A stretch of DNA of 64,000 nucleotides from Meloidogyne chitwoodi (GCA_015183035.1 JACZZP010000005.1:1550001-1614000); one strand, 5' to 3'. Positions 35,301 through 47,530 are shown, counted from the first letter of the stretch. The notes: generated by a model from the letters alone, not told the origin. Made by a program: numbers and translations.

Positions 35301-38061
35301 GTCCTATATATCATACAGATAACACTATCAATACATGATTTAATTAAAAACCTCTTCGTTGTTCAGCATTTGACTGTGCAATCCAACGACTATTAAGACG
35401 AGCAACATAAGTTAAAGAATCATAGGACTTCTCTTTCGCTTTTCCACAATCGATTACAAACACAACATCATCCTAAATAAGGCAATTAGAATGAGAATAA
35501 TAAATATTATAATACAAAATATAAAAAAGAATTAAATTACAACATACAACAGTAAGACTAGCTTCAGCAATATTGGTACTCAAAATCTTAAATTAAAATT
35601 TTTTTTCTGCACATTGTAAAACTACCAGTTTACGCTGTCCCGCTTTAACATGTTCAAACACTTAAAAAGAAATTATAAATATAAAACAAAACTTATTGCG
35701 ACATTTGGTAACGCGGGATTTCGCATAGTTCTATCACTTAACCGGGTGTATGCACATAAGGTACGTAAAAGCATGTTGATCGAAAAATTAGATTACGCAT
35801 TCGCACGTTCACAATGTCACATCGCCAAATAATTTCACCTTTCTGTTGAGTATTCATATTAATTTGTGAATGAAGAGTAAAAATAACAGGTTCGCAATTG
35901 AATTTTCCTTCTTCAAAAATTGAACTAATCCGAAAATAAACATTAGAAATTTCTTCATAACCAGGCAGAAAAACCTTTAAAATAGAAGAAAAAGGTGAAA
36001 ATAAACAATAAAAATACAATTATTGCTCCTTCAACAGGACTGTCTACAAGATAATTTATTGTAGCAACGACTAGATCAATATCAACAGAATCTATCCATT
36101 GTCTGCCACCAGAGTCCAAATACGTCTAAATCGCTTAATTACAATAAAGTAATTTACATATAAACATACGTCAACTATAGACTTTTGCGGTAAAAGAAGC
36201 ATTCCAACACGAAATTTTAAAAGAAAATTTTTATCAAAAAACTTCGGACGATCAACAAGCATCTGATTGACATAATGTGAATTTGATTGAACCGAATTCT
36301 CTGAATTGCGCTCTACCAAAAAAGGATCCTAAAATATTAAAAATTAAATTCGAATTTAAGAAATTAAAAAGGTATCCAAAAGATGCCTAAACCTGAATAT
36401 TAGAAAATTTTGGAGAATTGGCTGCTGAGAAAATAGAAGTAGATTCACTCACCTTTATAGCTCCATTATTATTATGAACATTTTTAAACATCCCAAAAGA
36501 TGATTTCGACTTGTAACCGGTTAAAGCAATAATTTCAGGTAAGTAAAAGCAGTCGACGTGGAAAACACGAGAAGGAACTAAAAGAAGGAATAAATTACAT
36601 ACATAATTCTTGTATCAATAGTTTGGAAAATTTGCTATGTAAAATATCCCATAATATTAATTCTATGGTAATAAAAAAATAAATTCATAGTTTTTGATTA
36701 TATGTAATAAAAATGTTCATCGGGAAGTCAAAATAATAAAGGAAAAATTTATATTTTAATTTTCCAAACAACAAGCTTTACAATATAAAATTAAAATACC
36801 ATCGATACGGAAAATGCCTTGCTGTTCAAAATAATTTATAAATTTAACAACATTCTCGCCGAGAGTTGCAGACATCAACACAACTCTTAAATTTGGACGA
36901 CGAGAAAGCGCCCAGCGCAGAATAATTAATAAATAGTCTGTATTTGTCTCTCGTTCATGAATTTCATCCTTAAAAAATAATACAAATTAAGGTAAGAAGA
37001 TTAAAAAACGTACAAGTATAACATGCGTTATATCTGAAGCTAATTCATCATTTATCAATTTTCTAAGAAGAACACCACTTGTACAATAAGTAAGAGCCGT
37101 TTTGTATGAAGTTCTGCATTAAGAGATTAAAATTTAAAATAACAAAGTAATAACAAGGTTAATGTCTAAAATTTCATTTGTTTTCCTTAAAATCTTCAAC
37201 CTTTGTTCCAAGCGAATATGATATCCAACAATGTCACCAACCATTTCTCCTCTTTCCAAAGCAACTCTTTTAGAAATTGCTATAGCAGGTAAACGTCTAG
37301 GCTGGGTGCACATTATACGTATTTTAGTAGAATTTTCTGCAGCATCTTCCAACAAAAATTGTGGAACCTATATTTTTAAAAATTGTGTTTATTAATTAAA
37401 CATTCTTCAAGAAAAATTTTTCAAAATAATGTAATAAATTTTTTCTTCGAAATCATTAAAAGGAAATCAGCAGCTGCATTTGATAATATCATAATATTAT
37501 TTGATCCTTAATTTTATATAAGATACATATAAAACAAACCTGTGTAGTTTTTCCACAACCAGTCCCTCCAGTAATTAGAGTAACAGGATAGCTATGAATA
37601 GAATTTAAAATTTTCTTTCTTAAATTCCATGTTGGAAGAGATTGTCGAAAGGCTTGTAGTTGAGTATTTTTTGATGAAGCATGAGGCGGTATTTTAATAG
37701 TAGATTTAAAATAAGAACGTCCTAAAAAAACATCACTTAAGTTATCCACTCGAACATTCAGATTCAAATCTATTTCAGAACCACACGTAGAATATTGAGA
37801 AGAAGATGGAGATGAAGAGATTGAACTGCTATGTAAATTGTCTGCAAAAATAGAATTAGATAGTTTTCAGCTAATATTTAAATTAAAAAAAATCTTTAAA
37901 AAACCAATTTAAGAGGAATAACCTTTGTCATCGTTTTCTCCGAAAATATAAGCCACATCATTTTTGTAAAATGGAAATTCATTCAAATGTCGATCAATAC
38001 ATTTTTCAATGTCACAACCCCAATTTATTTCTTGTGAATCATTAACACAAGTTAAATACAT
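32311..38061 (-). CDS. DEIH-box ATP-dependent RNA helicase (DHX36/YTHDC2-like)
   Basis: A many-exon gene of roughly 1,200 codons or more. It starts [20 protein letters not shown] at 38061. In order it shows motif [19 protein letters not shown], motif Ia [17 protein letters not shown], a CTSGVLLR motif, motif II DEIHERE, motif III LMSATL, motif [14 protein letters not shown] and motif VI EQRRGRAGRC. Then come the winged-helix/HA2 region ([30 protein letters not shown]) and the OB-fold part ([31 protein letters not shown]). A glutamate-rich stretch and [20 protein letters not shown] lead to the last exon ([17 protein letters not shown]), with the stop at 32311-32313. The motif set is that of DEAH/RHA helicases unwinding RNA or RNP 3'-5'. 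The DEIH sequence fits the DHX9/36/57/YTHDC2 group. No double-stranded-RNA-binding or YTH domain was noticed. It is divergent from ric-19, 535 bp apart. The start could lie further upstream if a 5' exon was missed. Confidence 0.9.
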
Positions 38062-38101
38062 AATTAATACCTAATTTTATCTATAAGAAAAATGAAGTTT
38101 A

Positions 38102-38470
38102 CAGTTATTTAGAGCATAGGTGTGAAAATAGATGCGAGGCCTTTCCGTTCATTGCTATGTGCACACATAAAAAATCAAAAAAATTGAAGAAGTTGTATAT
38201 TAAATTAGAGAAAGGCAAAATCGCATTTGCGGGATTTCTTTTTTAAATCGATGTGGGACAGGATTTGCGGGACTAATCCCGCAAATCCAAAAAAGTGCGG
38301 CATTAGAGGTGCTGGATACCGCAAAATCCCGTGCGGGATCCGCCCCGCGCCGGTCTTTAGTGTACATTTAGAGATTTTTTAAAATATATTTATAAAAAAT
38401 CGGCCCGTGACAAATTTGCCGCAATGAATAGGCATGTTACGAAATTTTCATGGACGACCATTTTAATACC
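38102..38470. repeat. GC-rich palindromic repeat island
   Basis: Much richer in G and C than the flanks. It holds a perfect 12-bp-arm hairpin at 38261-38288 (GGATTTGCGGGA, loop CTAA, TCCCGCAAATCC) and several related GCGGGAT/ATCCCGC words to 38345. It lies between the divergent helicase and ric-19 starts. It looks like a non-autonomous DNA element or a nested remnant, but I could not find convincing ends or a target duplication. Confidence 0.5.
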
Positions 38471-38596
38471 GCTTGTTCAGGATTTTAGCAAGAAAAGTGA
38501 GATAATCTTCTATATCCAACTGAAATCCAGTATCTCAATCCTTTGCAGATTCTTATTTTGTTAAACAATTTACTTATTATTACAACTATTGATGTA

Positions 38597-40613
38597 ATGA
38601 CTTTATTTTATGAAGCAACTACAAGGTATCTTTGGTTTTTTAATTATTAGGCATGGATTATTTATATCTTATGCATTTATTAAATAATAAATTTAAACAG
38701 TGGTCTTAATTTTGATCGTTTTACTGAAGAGTTGTTTGGAGATTCAACAAAATTGCGTGTTAAACAAGCCTTTTGGTCTGCAAAACAATTATTGAGAGAA
38801 AAGTTAGGAAAACGTGAAGATGAACATGTGTTAGCTGCGGATGCAGAATTGGTTTTAAATTTACAACAATTTTATCAAATTAAAGAGAGCACAAAAAAGC
38901 TTTTAGATTATAAGAGTAAATTACACAAAGAGGTTACTTTTATCAATTTTAAAATTTTAATTTTTTAAAAGTTCTCCGATCTTTCTCATATTGAATTTGA
39001 GACTGCTGAATTATTTGCTGACAGTAAAGATGAGAAAAGACATTTACAAAGAGTAATGCAAATGACAGCAAATAGTTTCGCACTTTGTTCTAAACAGAGG
39101 TGTTATAATTTAAAATTTTTCTTTATTTATTTTTAGACAAAACCTTCTTGTTTTAATTGTCCGATTCTACCATGAGTTAAATGTAAATTATATTTTATTT
39201 TTAACTTAATTAGTCAATTGAAGGAATTTTATGAAAGAGCTGTTATGGATTGTGCACAATCTGTTGAGGCAATAGAAAAGGCAAGATTAGATTATAGAGG
39301 ATCTCTTCTTTGGATGAAAAAATGCAGCGATGATTTAGATCCGGAATTGAAAAGTACTAACGGACTTGAGGTTTCTTGAATTACAATTATTAGATTTATT
39401 AGCATTTTTTATTTTTGGCATACATAAGGAAATCGATTTTTGGACTCCATGAATTATTTAAAATTTATTATAGCTCTCTATTTATCAATAAGCATTATTA
39501 CTAATTATTAATATATGATATTTCAAGGATTTCCGAGCTGTTCAAAATGTTGTAAAGGCCAATAAACGCAAACTTGATATTTTCAAAGAGGATGTTTTTA
39601 TTAAGGTTGATACTCTGAAAAAGGCTAGAGTAAAATTGTTTGATGAATTATTGAATGATTATAAGTCTGCACTTTTTGAGTTTTATGAAACAACTGCTGA
39701 TGAATTTACTGCCTGTACTGAAGAAATGGCTGGATTAGAATCCTATGAAATTGATGTGCTTAAGGTTTTTTTTAATTATTTTAAAATAATCAACAAATTA
39801 CTTTTAGATATTAAATGATCCAATAAGAGTAGCAGAAGAAAAACATATGGATAAAAAAGAAAAAAATTCTAGTTGGAAATTTTCATCTAATGATAGAATA
39901 CCAAAAAATCAATTAAATTGTAGAAGAAGATTGGAATCAGAAAATACTGACAGGTTCTTTTTTTAATTAAAAAACATCATGTTTTTTAGTTTAATTGAGC
40001 TAGAAGATGTAACAGAAGAGACAGAGGTATGTGAGCCTGCAATGGATAGAATTCGTGATTTGTTACGAATTGATGGAGAAAAGGTTGAAGAAAATGATGG
40101 TTATGATGATGTTGAATTAGATTTGATTGAACCTTTAAAATTGAATTTATTAAAACATTCAAATGAAATTGGATTATTGTCATTTAGTGAAACAGAAAAT
40201 TATAATATAAAAGAAAAAGCAACAAAGGAATCTAGCAAACAGAAAATGTAATTTTGTTTAAAAATAATTATAAAATTCTCCGGTTGGACAAATATATCCT
40301 CTTATTTTCTTATTATATTTTCCAAAAGAAAAATATAAAAAATTCATATTATTTTTAGTCCTAAAAAGAATACTGATCTTTTGTTAGAACTTGAAGAGAC
40401 TTTAACGAAAGAAGAGTCTAGCCAAATAAAATTATTGGAATCACTTTCTTCTAGTAAAAATGAAGGATGTAGTAGTAATCAAGGGAAAACTGAAAAAAAT
40501 TGTTAGTTTATTTTATTTTAAGTTTTTTCTTTTAATTTTAAGCTAGTACAGTTACTAATACACGAGGTGCTTTTATGGAGGAAGTCGAATTTGAGGATTT
40601 GTTAAATTTTTAG
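38597..40613 (+). CDS. ric-19: RIC-19/ICA69 homologue, arfaptin-homology (BAR-type) domain protein
   Basis: About ten exons join in frame to about 480 residues. The N-terminal half matches the ICA69 arfaptin-homology domain: KQAFWSAKQLLREKLGKRED, HVLAADAELVLNLQQFYQ, SFALCSKQR, KARLDYRGSLLWMKKCSDDL, then a long helix (VQNVVKANKRKLDIFKEDVF). The C-terminal half is acidic and less conserved (ELEDVTEETEVCEPAMDRI, LLLELEETLTKEESSQIKL) and ends in an acidic peptide EEVEFEDLLNF. In worms and mammals this protein forms crescent dimers that bind Rab2 and act in dense-core vesicle maturation in neurons and endocrine cells. It starts MTLFYEATT and has consensus splice sites. The gene is divergent from the RNA helicase, with the AIG2-like gene 318 bp downstream on the same strand. 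Confidence 0.9.
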
Positions 40614-40931
40614 AAAATTTTATAAAAAAATTTAATACGTATTCATTTGCTTTAACTCTAAACTAGTTAATTTGCTTAACTTTAATATTTTTTTATTATT
40701 TTTGAATAATTTTTTGATACTCATTAGCATAATGTTAGTTTATTGTATCCCAGTTAAAACATTAAATTGTAGTGAATTTTAATAAATAAATGTGTTTCAT
40801 AACTTTTATATTGTTTTATTGAATATAGAAATCGATTTTATAAAAAGAATTTTTGATAATGAGAAACATTGAAAATTGTTTTTTCTGTTCTTTTTATTGA
40901 TAATAAATAAAAATAATTTTTACTACAAAAA

Positions 40932-41664
40932 ATGCTTCTTTTTGTATATGGAACATTACGACGAGAATTTAACAACGAAAATTCTAATAAATTAAATGAT
41001 TTGTCTAAATGGATTGGTAAAGCAATTGTTCCAAATGCAAAATTATATTATATACGTGGTGAAGAATTTGATTATCCAGCAATGGTTTTGCAAAGTAATT
41101 TAACAAACTTGACAGAGAAAACTAAAGTATGGACAAAATTTTATATTAATTTTCATTAGTGAATAAACAGTCTTTATTGATCAAATAATTATTTGGGAAA
41201 TTTTTTAAGACTTGCTGTCTCAAAATTCCCCTAAGAAAAATTTTAACTGAAACTAATTTGTATTGAAAAGATATTTTAAGTTCAATGAGAAATTTTCTGC
41301 ATTTCCATACAACTAAAGTTTTTTTAAAATATTTCCATTAAATATTGATATATTCTAGATATGTTCAAATATGTCTGTAATAGGTGATGTTTTTAATTTA
41401 TCTGATCCTGAATCAATGTTTTTATGGTTAGATGAATATGAGGAATGTGGACCAGGAAATCCACAGCCAACTGAATATTTAAGGAAACAAGTAAAAGCTA
41501 AACTTATTAATGATTTAAATGAAACAAATGAAAATTGTTGGATAACAGTTTATACTTATATTTGGAATTGGCCTGTTGAAAATGAAAATGGGGATTTAAT
41601 TTCTCCTGTTAAAGAATTTATTGAAAGTGGTGATTGGTTATTTCATTTAGGAAATAAAAATTAA
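40932..41664 (+). CDS. AIG2-like gamma-glutamylcyclotransferase
   Basis: Two exons (40932-41126 and 41359-41664) join in frame to about 166 residues. The start MLLFVYGTLRREFNNE is the diagnostic glycine-containing substrate loop of the GGCT/AIG2 fold. Later VIGDVFNLSD and the LDEYEECG segment correspond to the conserved strand and the acidic region that carries the catalytic glutamate in this family. The C-terminus FIESGDWLFHLG is also typical. Such enzymes release 5-oxoproline from gamma-glutamyl peptides or from gamma-glutamyl-lysine isopeptides. The substrate cannot be decided here. No signal peptide, so probably cytosolic. It lies 318 bp after ric-19 on the same strand, too far for a tight operon but compatible with a loose one. 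The 232-bp intron is longer than usual. Confidence 0.85.
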
Positions 41665-41994
41665 TTATTAAATGTTAAAAATATTATAAATAATTATTGC
41701 TTCACTTCTATTAAATTTTAGTCACTGAATTCATTTTTTAATTTTTTAAAAATATTAAAGCTAATATTAATTAAAATCATTTTTATCTGGGAAATTTAAT
41801 CTAAGTAAGTGTGTATATTTAAATAAATATATTTATATAAATTCATTAAAGGAATGAATGGATTTTTGTGTTTATTTGATGAGTAATAGTACTACACATA
41901 TAAAATATAAAAATAAATAATTATTTACTTTACTTTGTTAAATAAATTATATTTTTAGTTTACCTATTTCAATTTTTTAATTTACAATTTTTAA
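41665..41994. other. intergenic
   Basis: No feature seen. AT-rich spacer between the cyclotransferase stop and the next small open frame. Confidence 0.4.
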
Positions 41995-42360
41995 ATGAAT
42001 AATTTCTTCCAAAATAAAGATATTTTTAAAATTAGTGGAATATCATCACCGATACTATTACCTTTTCAAATTAAAAAATTATTTATCAAATCTGACAACA
42101 ATTTAATTAATACTCGTATTTTTGGATTAATTTCTATTTTTTTATTTTCTTTATTTATTTTGTTTTATTTTTATGAAATAGGAACTTCATCAAATAATAA
42201 TATTATTAAAATTAATAAAATAAATATTTTCCAATCATTTCAATTCGAAATTAAACCTGAAAATTTAAACAAAGATAAATTAAATAATAAATCCTACAAT
42301 GAACATAAAAAATATTTTGGAATTTTGAACCAAAGTTTGTTTAATAATTTTATATTTTGA
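41995..42360 (+). CDS. possible small single-pass membrane protein
   Basis: A single open frame of 121 codons, MNNFFQNKDIFKISGISSPI to NQSLFNNFIF. There is one clear membrane segment at about residues 43-61 (IFGLISIFLFSLFILFYFYE), preceded by a mostly polar N-terminus and followed by an Asn/Lys-rich domain. In such AT-rich DNA an uninterrupted frame of this length is suggestive but not proof. Its Asn/Lys/Ile composition is what random AT-rich DNA would give. No family recognised. Confidence 0.35.
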   Translation: MNNFFQNKDIFKISGISSPILLPFQIKKLFIKSDNNLINTRIFGLISIFLFSLFILFYFYEIGTSSNNNIIKINKINIFQSFQFEIKPENLNKDKLNNKSYNEHKKYFGILNQSLFNNFIF

Positions 42361-42802
42361 TTATAAAAATATAAATTTATTTTTTGAAGATACACATTTA
42401 ATGCAGAATAATAAAAAAGTTGGTCGTTCGGTTAAATTAATAATTATTAAACAATTATTTGTCAAAGATTGTTGTAATTGAGAGAACAAGAGAATTTTTT
42501 TAAATTATATTTTAATTTATATCCCAACTTAATTTACTTTAAAACATTTAGGTATATTTTAAGAATTTATTAAATAAATATTTTAATATCTTTTTTATAA
42601 AATCCATCTTTAAAATATAATTGAAAACTATAAAATTTATTTTATTTAATTTTAAATCTATTATATGTAATACTAAAAATTATTTTAAAAAATAATATTA
42701 AAAATTATAATCTAAATTAATCTTTAAAAATAAATTTCATTAAAAATTTAATTAAAATCATTATTCTCGTAATCAATCTTTTTTTTAATTACTTTTTTTT
42801 TC

Positions 42803-43459
42803 TCATTTTCGTGGAAAATTTTGGAATCGAAATGTTGAACGATATCTGTGCCTATTCGGTCCATTTTCCGTTTCTAAAGATGAAATAACATAACCTCTTC
42901 CATTTAATTCTTGTACACTTGCTTGTCCAGCAACTTGAGTTCCATCAGAACGTACTTCACTATGTAGAAGGGTAACACCTCTACCTCCAGGGTGTTCTAC
43001 TAAAAATGTGTCAGATCCTGGTTGTGTACCGAAAGTATGTTCTGTTCCAATATTAAAAGCAGATTGCCCTCCACCTTCTGTGCTATTAAAATTGAAATTA
43101 ACAGAAGGAGAATATCTATGATTTCCTCTTCCGATAGGAATATTATTATTTCTTGTATTATTATTATTTTGTCTAGGATGATATCCTTGTGTATTTTCTT
43201 GAGGATTTCTTTGATTAATTGAAGGTCGTTGAGTTTCATCAGTTAAATTTATTCTATCTCTATTAGTGTTTACATTATTATTCCGTTCTCTTTCATTTTC
43301 ATTTCTGTTTTGAGAAAGACGGGAAATAGCTGCATTAACAGCATTTCGAACAGGTGAACTTTGTCTAATAACATCACCTTTTTAATTAATTTAAAAAAAT
43401 TATTTTATTTTAAATTTATATATAAACAATGAGAATCTAGTACCTTTATTTGGATCCAT
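42803..43459 (-). CDS. orphan Arg/Asn-rich protein, two exons
   Basis: Exon 1 (43459-43444) codes only MDPNK plus one base. Exon 2 (43377-42803) continues in frame as DVIRQSSPVRNAVNAAISRL, giving about 197 residues. The first half is low-complexity and rich in Asn, Arg and Gln. The second half is ordered and probably beta-rich: GTEHTFGTQPGSDTFLVEHP, GGRGVTLLHSEVRSDGTQVA, ELNGRGYVISSLETENG, ending FRFQNFPRK. There is no signal peptide, so the product is nuclear or cytosolic. The information-rich C-terminal half argues for a real conserved protein, but I do not recognise it. Confidence 0.6.
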
Positions 43460-44708
43460 AGAATTTATATAAAAACAATTTAAAATAAAATTAAATAAAA
43501 AGAAAATTAAATTAAAATGACAAATGATCATTTTATAATTATTTAAATTTTGAAAAAAGTTAATATTTTTGATTAAAAATGATCTTTAAATATTACAAAA
43601 ATTATATTATTTTAAAATTTTTTATTTGTTATTTTTGCACTTTTAAATTTTTCCCACTTAAATTTGATTTATAAATATATTTAAATTTCTTCATATGTAC
43701 TAATATATTTATTTATAATTAAAGGGCAATTTTAATGAAATAATGTGTGTATATTTATTAGTCAAAAGTGCAAATATACAATTTAGTTATTTCTTAATTA
43801 TTTAATTTTAAATAAAATATTAAATTTTTATATTATTTATTAAATTTTATTTAATTATTTTTTAAATTTCAGAAATAATTTTATGAATTAAATTATATTA
43901 AATTAATCATAAAGTAATAAAAAATTAATTTAATTGTCTATAATAATAATTTGTTTAATTATATAAATTTATTATTAATTTAATTTATTCAGAATAATTA
44001 TTTAATTTATTTATTTAATTTTCAAACATTTTCATTAACGTAAAAAATAATTTAGATATAAATTAATTAATTTATTAATAAATAATACTTATAAAAAATA
44101 AATTTTAAAATTTTTAAAAATCACCTGTTATGAATTGTGGAGGTTAATATTAAAGACAGTTTTTTTCTTATAAAAATTATTTATTTAAAAAAATTTAAAG
44201 TTTATTAAAATAAAAAGTTAATATTAAATGTATTATTTGTTTAATTTTAATTATTTTAAATAAATAATTATTTATATTTAAATTAGAATTTTCTTAAAAC
44301 TTTTATAAACTTAACTGTTATATTTTGTTACCTCAAATAAACATTTTTAATGAAAGATAAAAAACTTTAATTGTTTATTTAATTGTTTTCACAATAAAAC
44401 TCAATTACTGAGAAAAGCAGTTGCCTATAATTCTTAATATTAAATTATTATTATTTAATAAAATAATGTTTCGAAACTAAGTTATAATTTTTATTTTTTA
44501 ATTAAATAGTAGAAAACATTTTTTTTTGACTTGAAAAAAAATTGTTAGATAATTTATGTTTTTTATAAAAATTAATTAATTCAAAATTAAATTAAATAAA
44601 TTGTAAATATTTAGTTAATACATTTTTATAATTTAATTTTTTAGTTCAATTTAAACATTTAATTTTTAACAAATTAATTTTTAGAAAAATTTAAATATTA
44701 TTTTTTTA
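43460..44708. other. intergenic, AT-rich
   Basis: No gene, inverted repeat pair or microsatellite of note seen in this ~1.2-kb spacer. Confidence 0.5.
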
Positions 44709-45904
44709 ATGGTTCAAACTTATGTTTTTATTGGTTATACAATATTTGAATGGATATCATTTGTTTTATATATTAGAATAATTTATGTATTAATTACTGA
44801 TAAATTATTTAAAGGAGCTTTTTATTATTTTATTATAATTATTGGAATTTCAGTAAAATATTTAAAATATATTTTTTTTAATTTTTAAATTTAGAATTTA
44901 TTAAATTATTTGATAGTGTTTTTATTTTATATTTTACCAATGTTTGATCCAACAGCTCCTTTTTATAATAATATTCCTTTTGGTTATATAATTGGATTAA
45001 TTTATTTTATTGTTTTTTATACTGCTTATCAACAAGATATTTTATATACTTCAATTTGTTTAAATAGATTTACAGCTGTTTGGGAACCTTTTAAACAACA
45101 AAATGTTTGATATTTTTTTAATATAATTAAAATAATTTTTTAAAATTAAAGCGCTGGAATAAATGGTGTAAATGGCATGTTTTATTTTCATTAATTATGC
45201 CTATTCCATTAACAATTCATATGTTATTTTCTCGAGGAATGTATGTACCTATTGAAAGAAATAGTTCTGGAATTGAAAAAATTCCAATTTTATTAAATTT
45301 TGATCTCTGGAATGTTTGTGATTTTTTTAATTATAATATAAAATTAAATTAATATTTTTTTAGTTAAATATTAATATTACAACTATAATTCTCAATTCTA
45401 TTAGTTTAATTGCTTGTTTTGTTCTAAATTTAGCTACTTTTATTAAAATCAAAAAAATAAAAATAAAAAATCCAATTTCAATAGTAGGAAAAGAAAATTT
45501 AAATAAAAATAATAAAAGTGGAGGAATTTCAAAAGTAGAAATAAATTTAATAATTATGACTGCAGTAATGACTGCTATGCTTATGACTTCTCTTTTATAT
45601 CAAGTCATAATTTTTTTTATTTAATAAATTTTATTATATTTTAATTTTATAGTTGTTACTTTATCTGTTAAAAAATGGAAATTTTCTAGCAAATATATTG
45701 TCAAATATGGCTAATATCGATATAGTAAATGAAATAATTTGGAATCAACTTCCATGGGTAAATGATTTAAGAGCATTATCACATCCGTGGTTACTTATTT
45801 TGCTTTGTGAAGATATTCGCCAAAAAAGTATTGGTCCACTATTGCGTAAAACTTGGAAAACACCAATTCAGTCAATACAGCAGCAATCTGCACAGGGAAA
45901 ATAG
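44709..45904 (+). CDS. seven-transmembrane serpentine (chemoreceptor-type) GPCR
   Basis: Five exons (44709-44852, 44895-45104, 45152-45313, 45364-45603, 45653-45904) join in frame to about 335 residues. Hydrophobic segments: TYVFIGYTIFEWISFVLYIR, YYFIIIIGIS continuing into NLLNYLIVFLFYILPM, GYIIGLIYFIVFYTA, VLFSLIMPIPLTIHMLF, ITTIILNSISLIACFVLNLA, NLIIMTAVMTAMLMTSLLYQ and HPWLLILLCED. After segment three comes SICLNRFTAVWEPFKQ, the LNR-F motif used in Srg-superfamily nematode receptors where other GPCRs have DRY. The C-terminal tail is short and basic. This fits a chemosensory or peptide receptor of the Srg/Srv type in sensory neuron membranes. It stands alone here rather than in a receptor cluster. 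Family call good, subfamily uncertain. Confidence 0.8.
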
Positions 45905-46233
45905 ATTGAGCTTACTGCTTGAAAGTTTGAAGAGTTTTTGTAAAGAAAGTAATCTATCTCACATTTAATTAATGATTTTTAAATATATATGTACATATTT
46001 ATAGCAAAAATTAATTATTATAGACCTTTACATTTATGTATAAAAAATTCTAAAACTAAATAACAATATCATTTTATGCGTTATAAAAATATTATTGTTA
46101 AATTGTTTGTGCATTCTTAGTTGACCTAACAAATAAAGGAAAATTGTTATAAAATTTAAAAAACCAAATTTTGATAAGGTATTCTATCTTTTTGATAATA
46201 CTTCAGATACATTTAAACAAACATATGCTTCAT

Positions 46234-47129
46234 TTATCCATCCCAAGAGGCAATTTTTTTCCATTCTTTTTTCAGTTCTTTTACTTTTGTAGATGGTGCA
46301 AACTTGTCGAAGCCTATTACTCTGAAGCAATGTTTCAATCTCTCCCTTTGTTTGGTTGTCAAACCTGAAGCTAAAGTAGCTGCAAGATCATTTTCAGGTG
46401 AAATCAGACAATGTGTCGACGAAAGATTTTTTTCGATTCTTTTAACTAGTTGACTACCAGCTAAGCTTACGGGAGTGGCTTAAATGCAAAAATTTTTATT
46501 TATTATTTTATAAAGTTCATACCTTCCCTACTATTTTTAATTTCTTCTGCAATTCCTTTAGCTATTTGATTTGTTCTCCGCGTAGTTATATTTTCAAGTG
46601 CTTTAAATGGTTTTTTCCGATTTTTTTTCTTCAACTCTTTATTTTCTTTGTCAAGATCTTGGATGGTTTTGTGTAATTCAATTACATCCGAAACTAAATT
46701 AAAGGTAATTAAACGTAACCTAAAAATTATACATTTATCAAGATGAAAAACTGTAAATGTTTGTGTGCATTGATCGACTTTTGATGGGCTTGGAATTGTT
46801 TGTGTTGCTTTATTCCTTCCAATTGCAAAAGTTTGAGTAGCCACTGACTTCATCTTTACTTCAGTTTGAGTTGATGCTTCTCGAAATTTTGATTCAGAAA
46901 TTGAATGAGATGATCCTTCTTCCTATTCAATTCGCCCTCTCTTACCAACTCAAGATAATAACAAAAAATAATTGAAAAATTTAAAACTTAAAAAACCTTG
47001 AGTTTTACGATTATTTTCTCTTGTTTGAACTGCTTTTTCTGCTCTCTGAACACGTTTTGTTGTATATCTTCTTCTTGCCTCATGACCTTTACCACAATTT
47101 TCACAAGAAAACGAAGTATTATTAGGCAT
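46234..47129 (-). CDS. TQT-motif array plus coiled-coil protein, predicted dynein light chain (LC8) ligand
   Basis: The start MPNNTSFSCENCGKGHEARR at 47129 carries a CxxC pair. In the spliced model TQT triplets lie at about residues 61-63 (REASTQTEV), 72-74 (SVATQTFA), 83-85 (NKATQTIPS) and 96-98 (DQCTQTFTV), with a degenerate KAVQT at 33-36. TQT is the core of the motif bound by dynein light chain LC8, and arrays spaced by about 11 residues occur in multivalent LC8 ligands. A coiled coil follows (ELHKTIQDLDKENKELKKKN). The last exon holds an ordered helical region (GLTTKQRERLKHCFRVIGFD, then VKELKKEWKKIASWDG) and stops at 46234. The first intron must use the acceptor ending at about 46919 to keep frame. 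The gene is divergent from the FLYWCH gene, about 400 bp apart. Overall family not recognised. Confidence 0.7.
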
Positions 47130-47530
47130 AAAGATGAATTTTAATAATATCAAGCCGAATTTTAGAAATTTAAAGCCGAATGTCCGTTTATGATTTTTCA
47201 CCTAAAATATTAATTAAATCCTTCTCTACAAAATTGGAGATAATTTTTCTAAAGTTGAGATAATTAGTCGAGATCTGGGCTTTCAAAGTTGATTACTTCA
47301 GATTTTAATGAAAAGAGTGTGGAAATTAAGAGAGCGTGAAAAAGAAAAAGAGTAAAAATGAGAGAGAATGGTATACACATTTCCTTTTTTGCAGACAATT
47401 AGATTTCCCGTTTAACCTGCCGTGATATTTGTGTTATTTGACCTTAACAATAATATGTTGTGCCATTTTTATTTAGTTTATTTTTGACTATATTTCATTT
47501 TAAATTTATCAACAAGTTTGCACGATTTTA
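47130..47530. promoter_or_regulatory. shared divergent promoter region
   Basis: 401 bp between the ATG of the TQT-motif gene (-) and the ATG of the FLYWCH gene (+). It contains GAGA-like runs (GAGAGCGTG, GAGAGAATGG around 47325-47375). No defined element can be named. Its role as a two-way promoter is inferred from position only. Confidence 0.4.
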
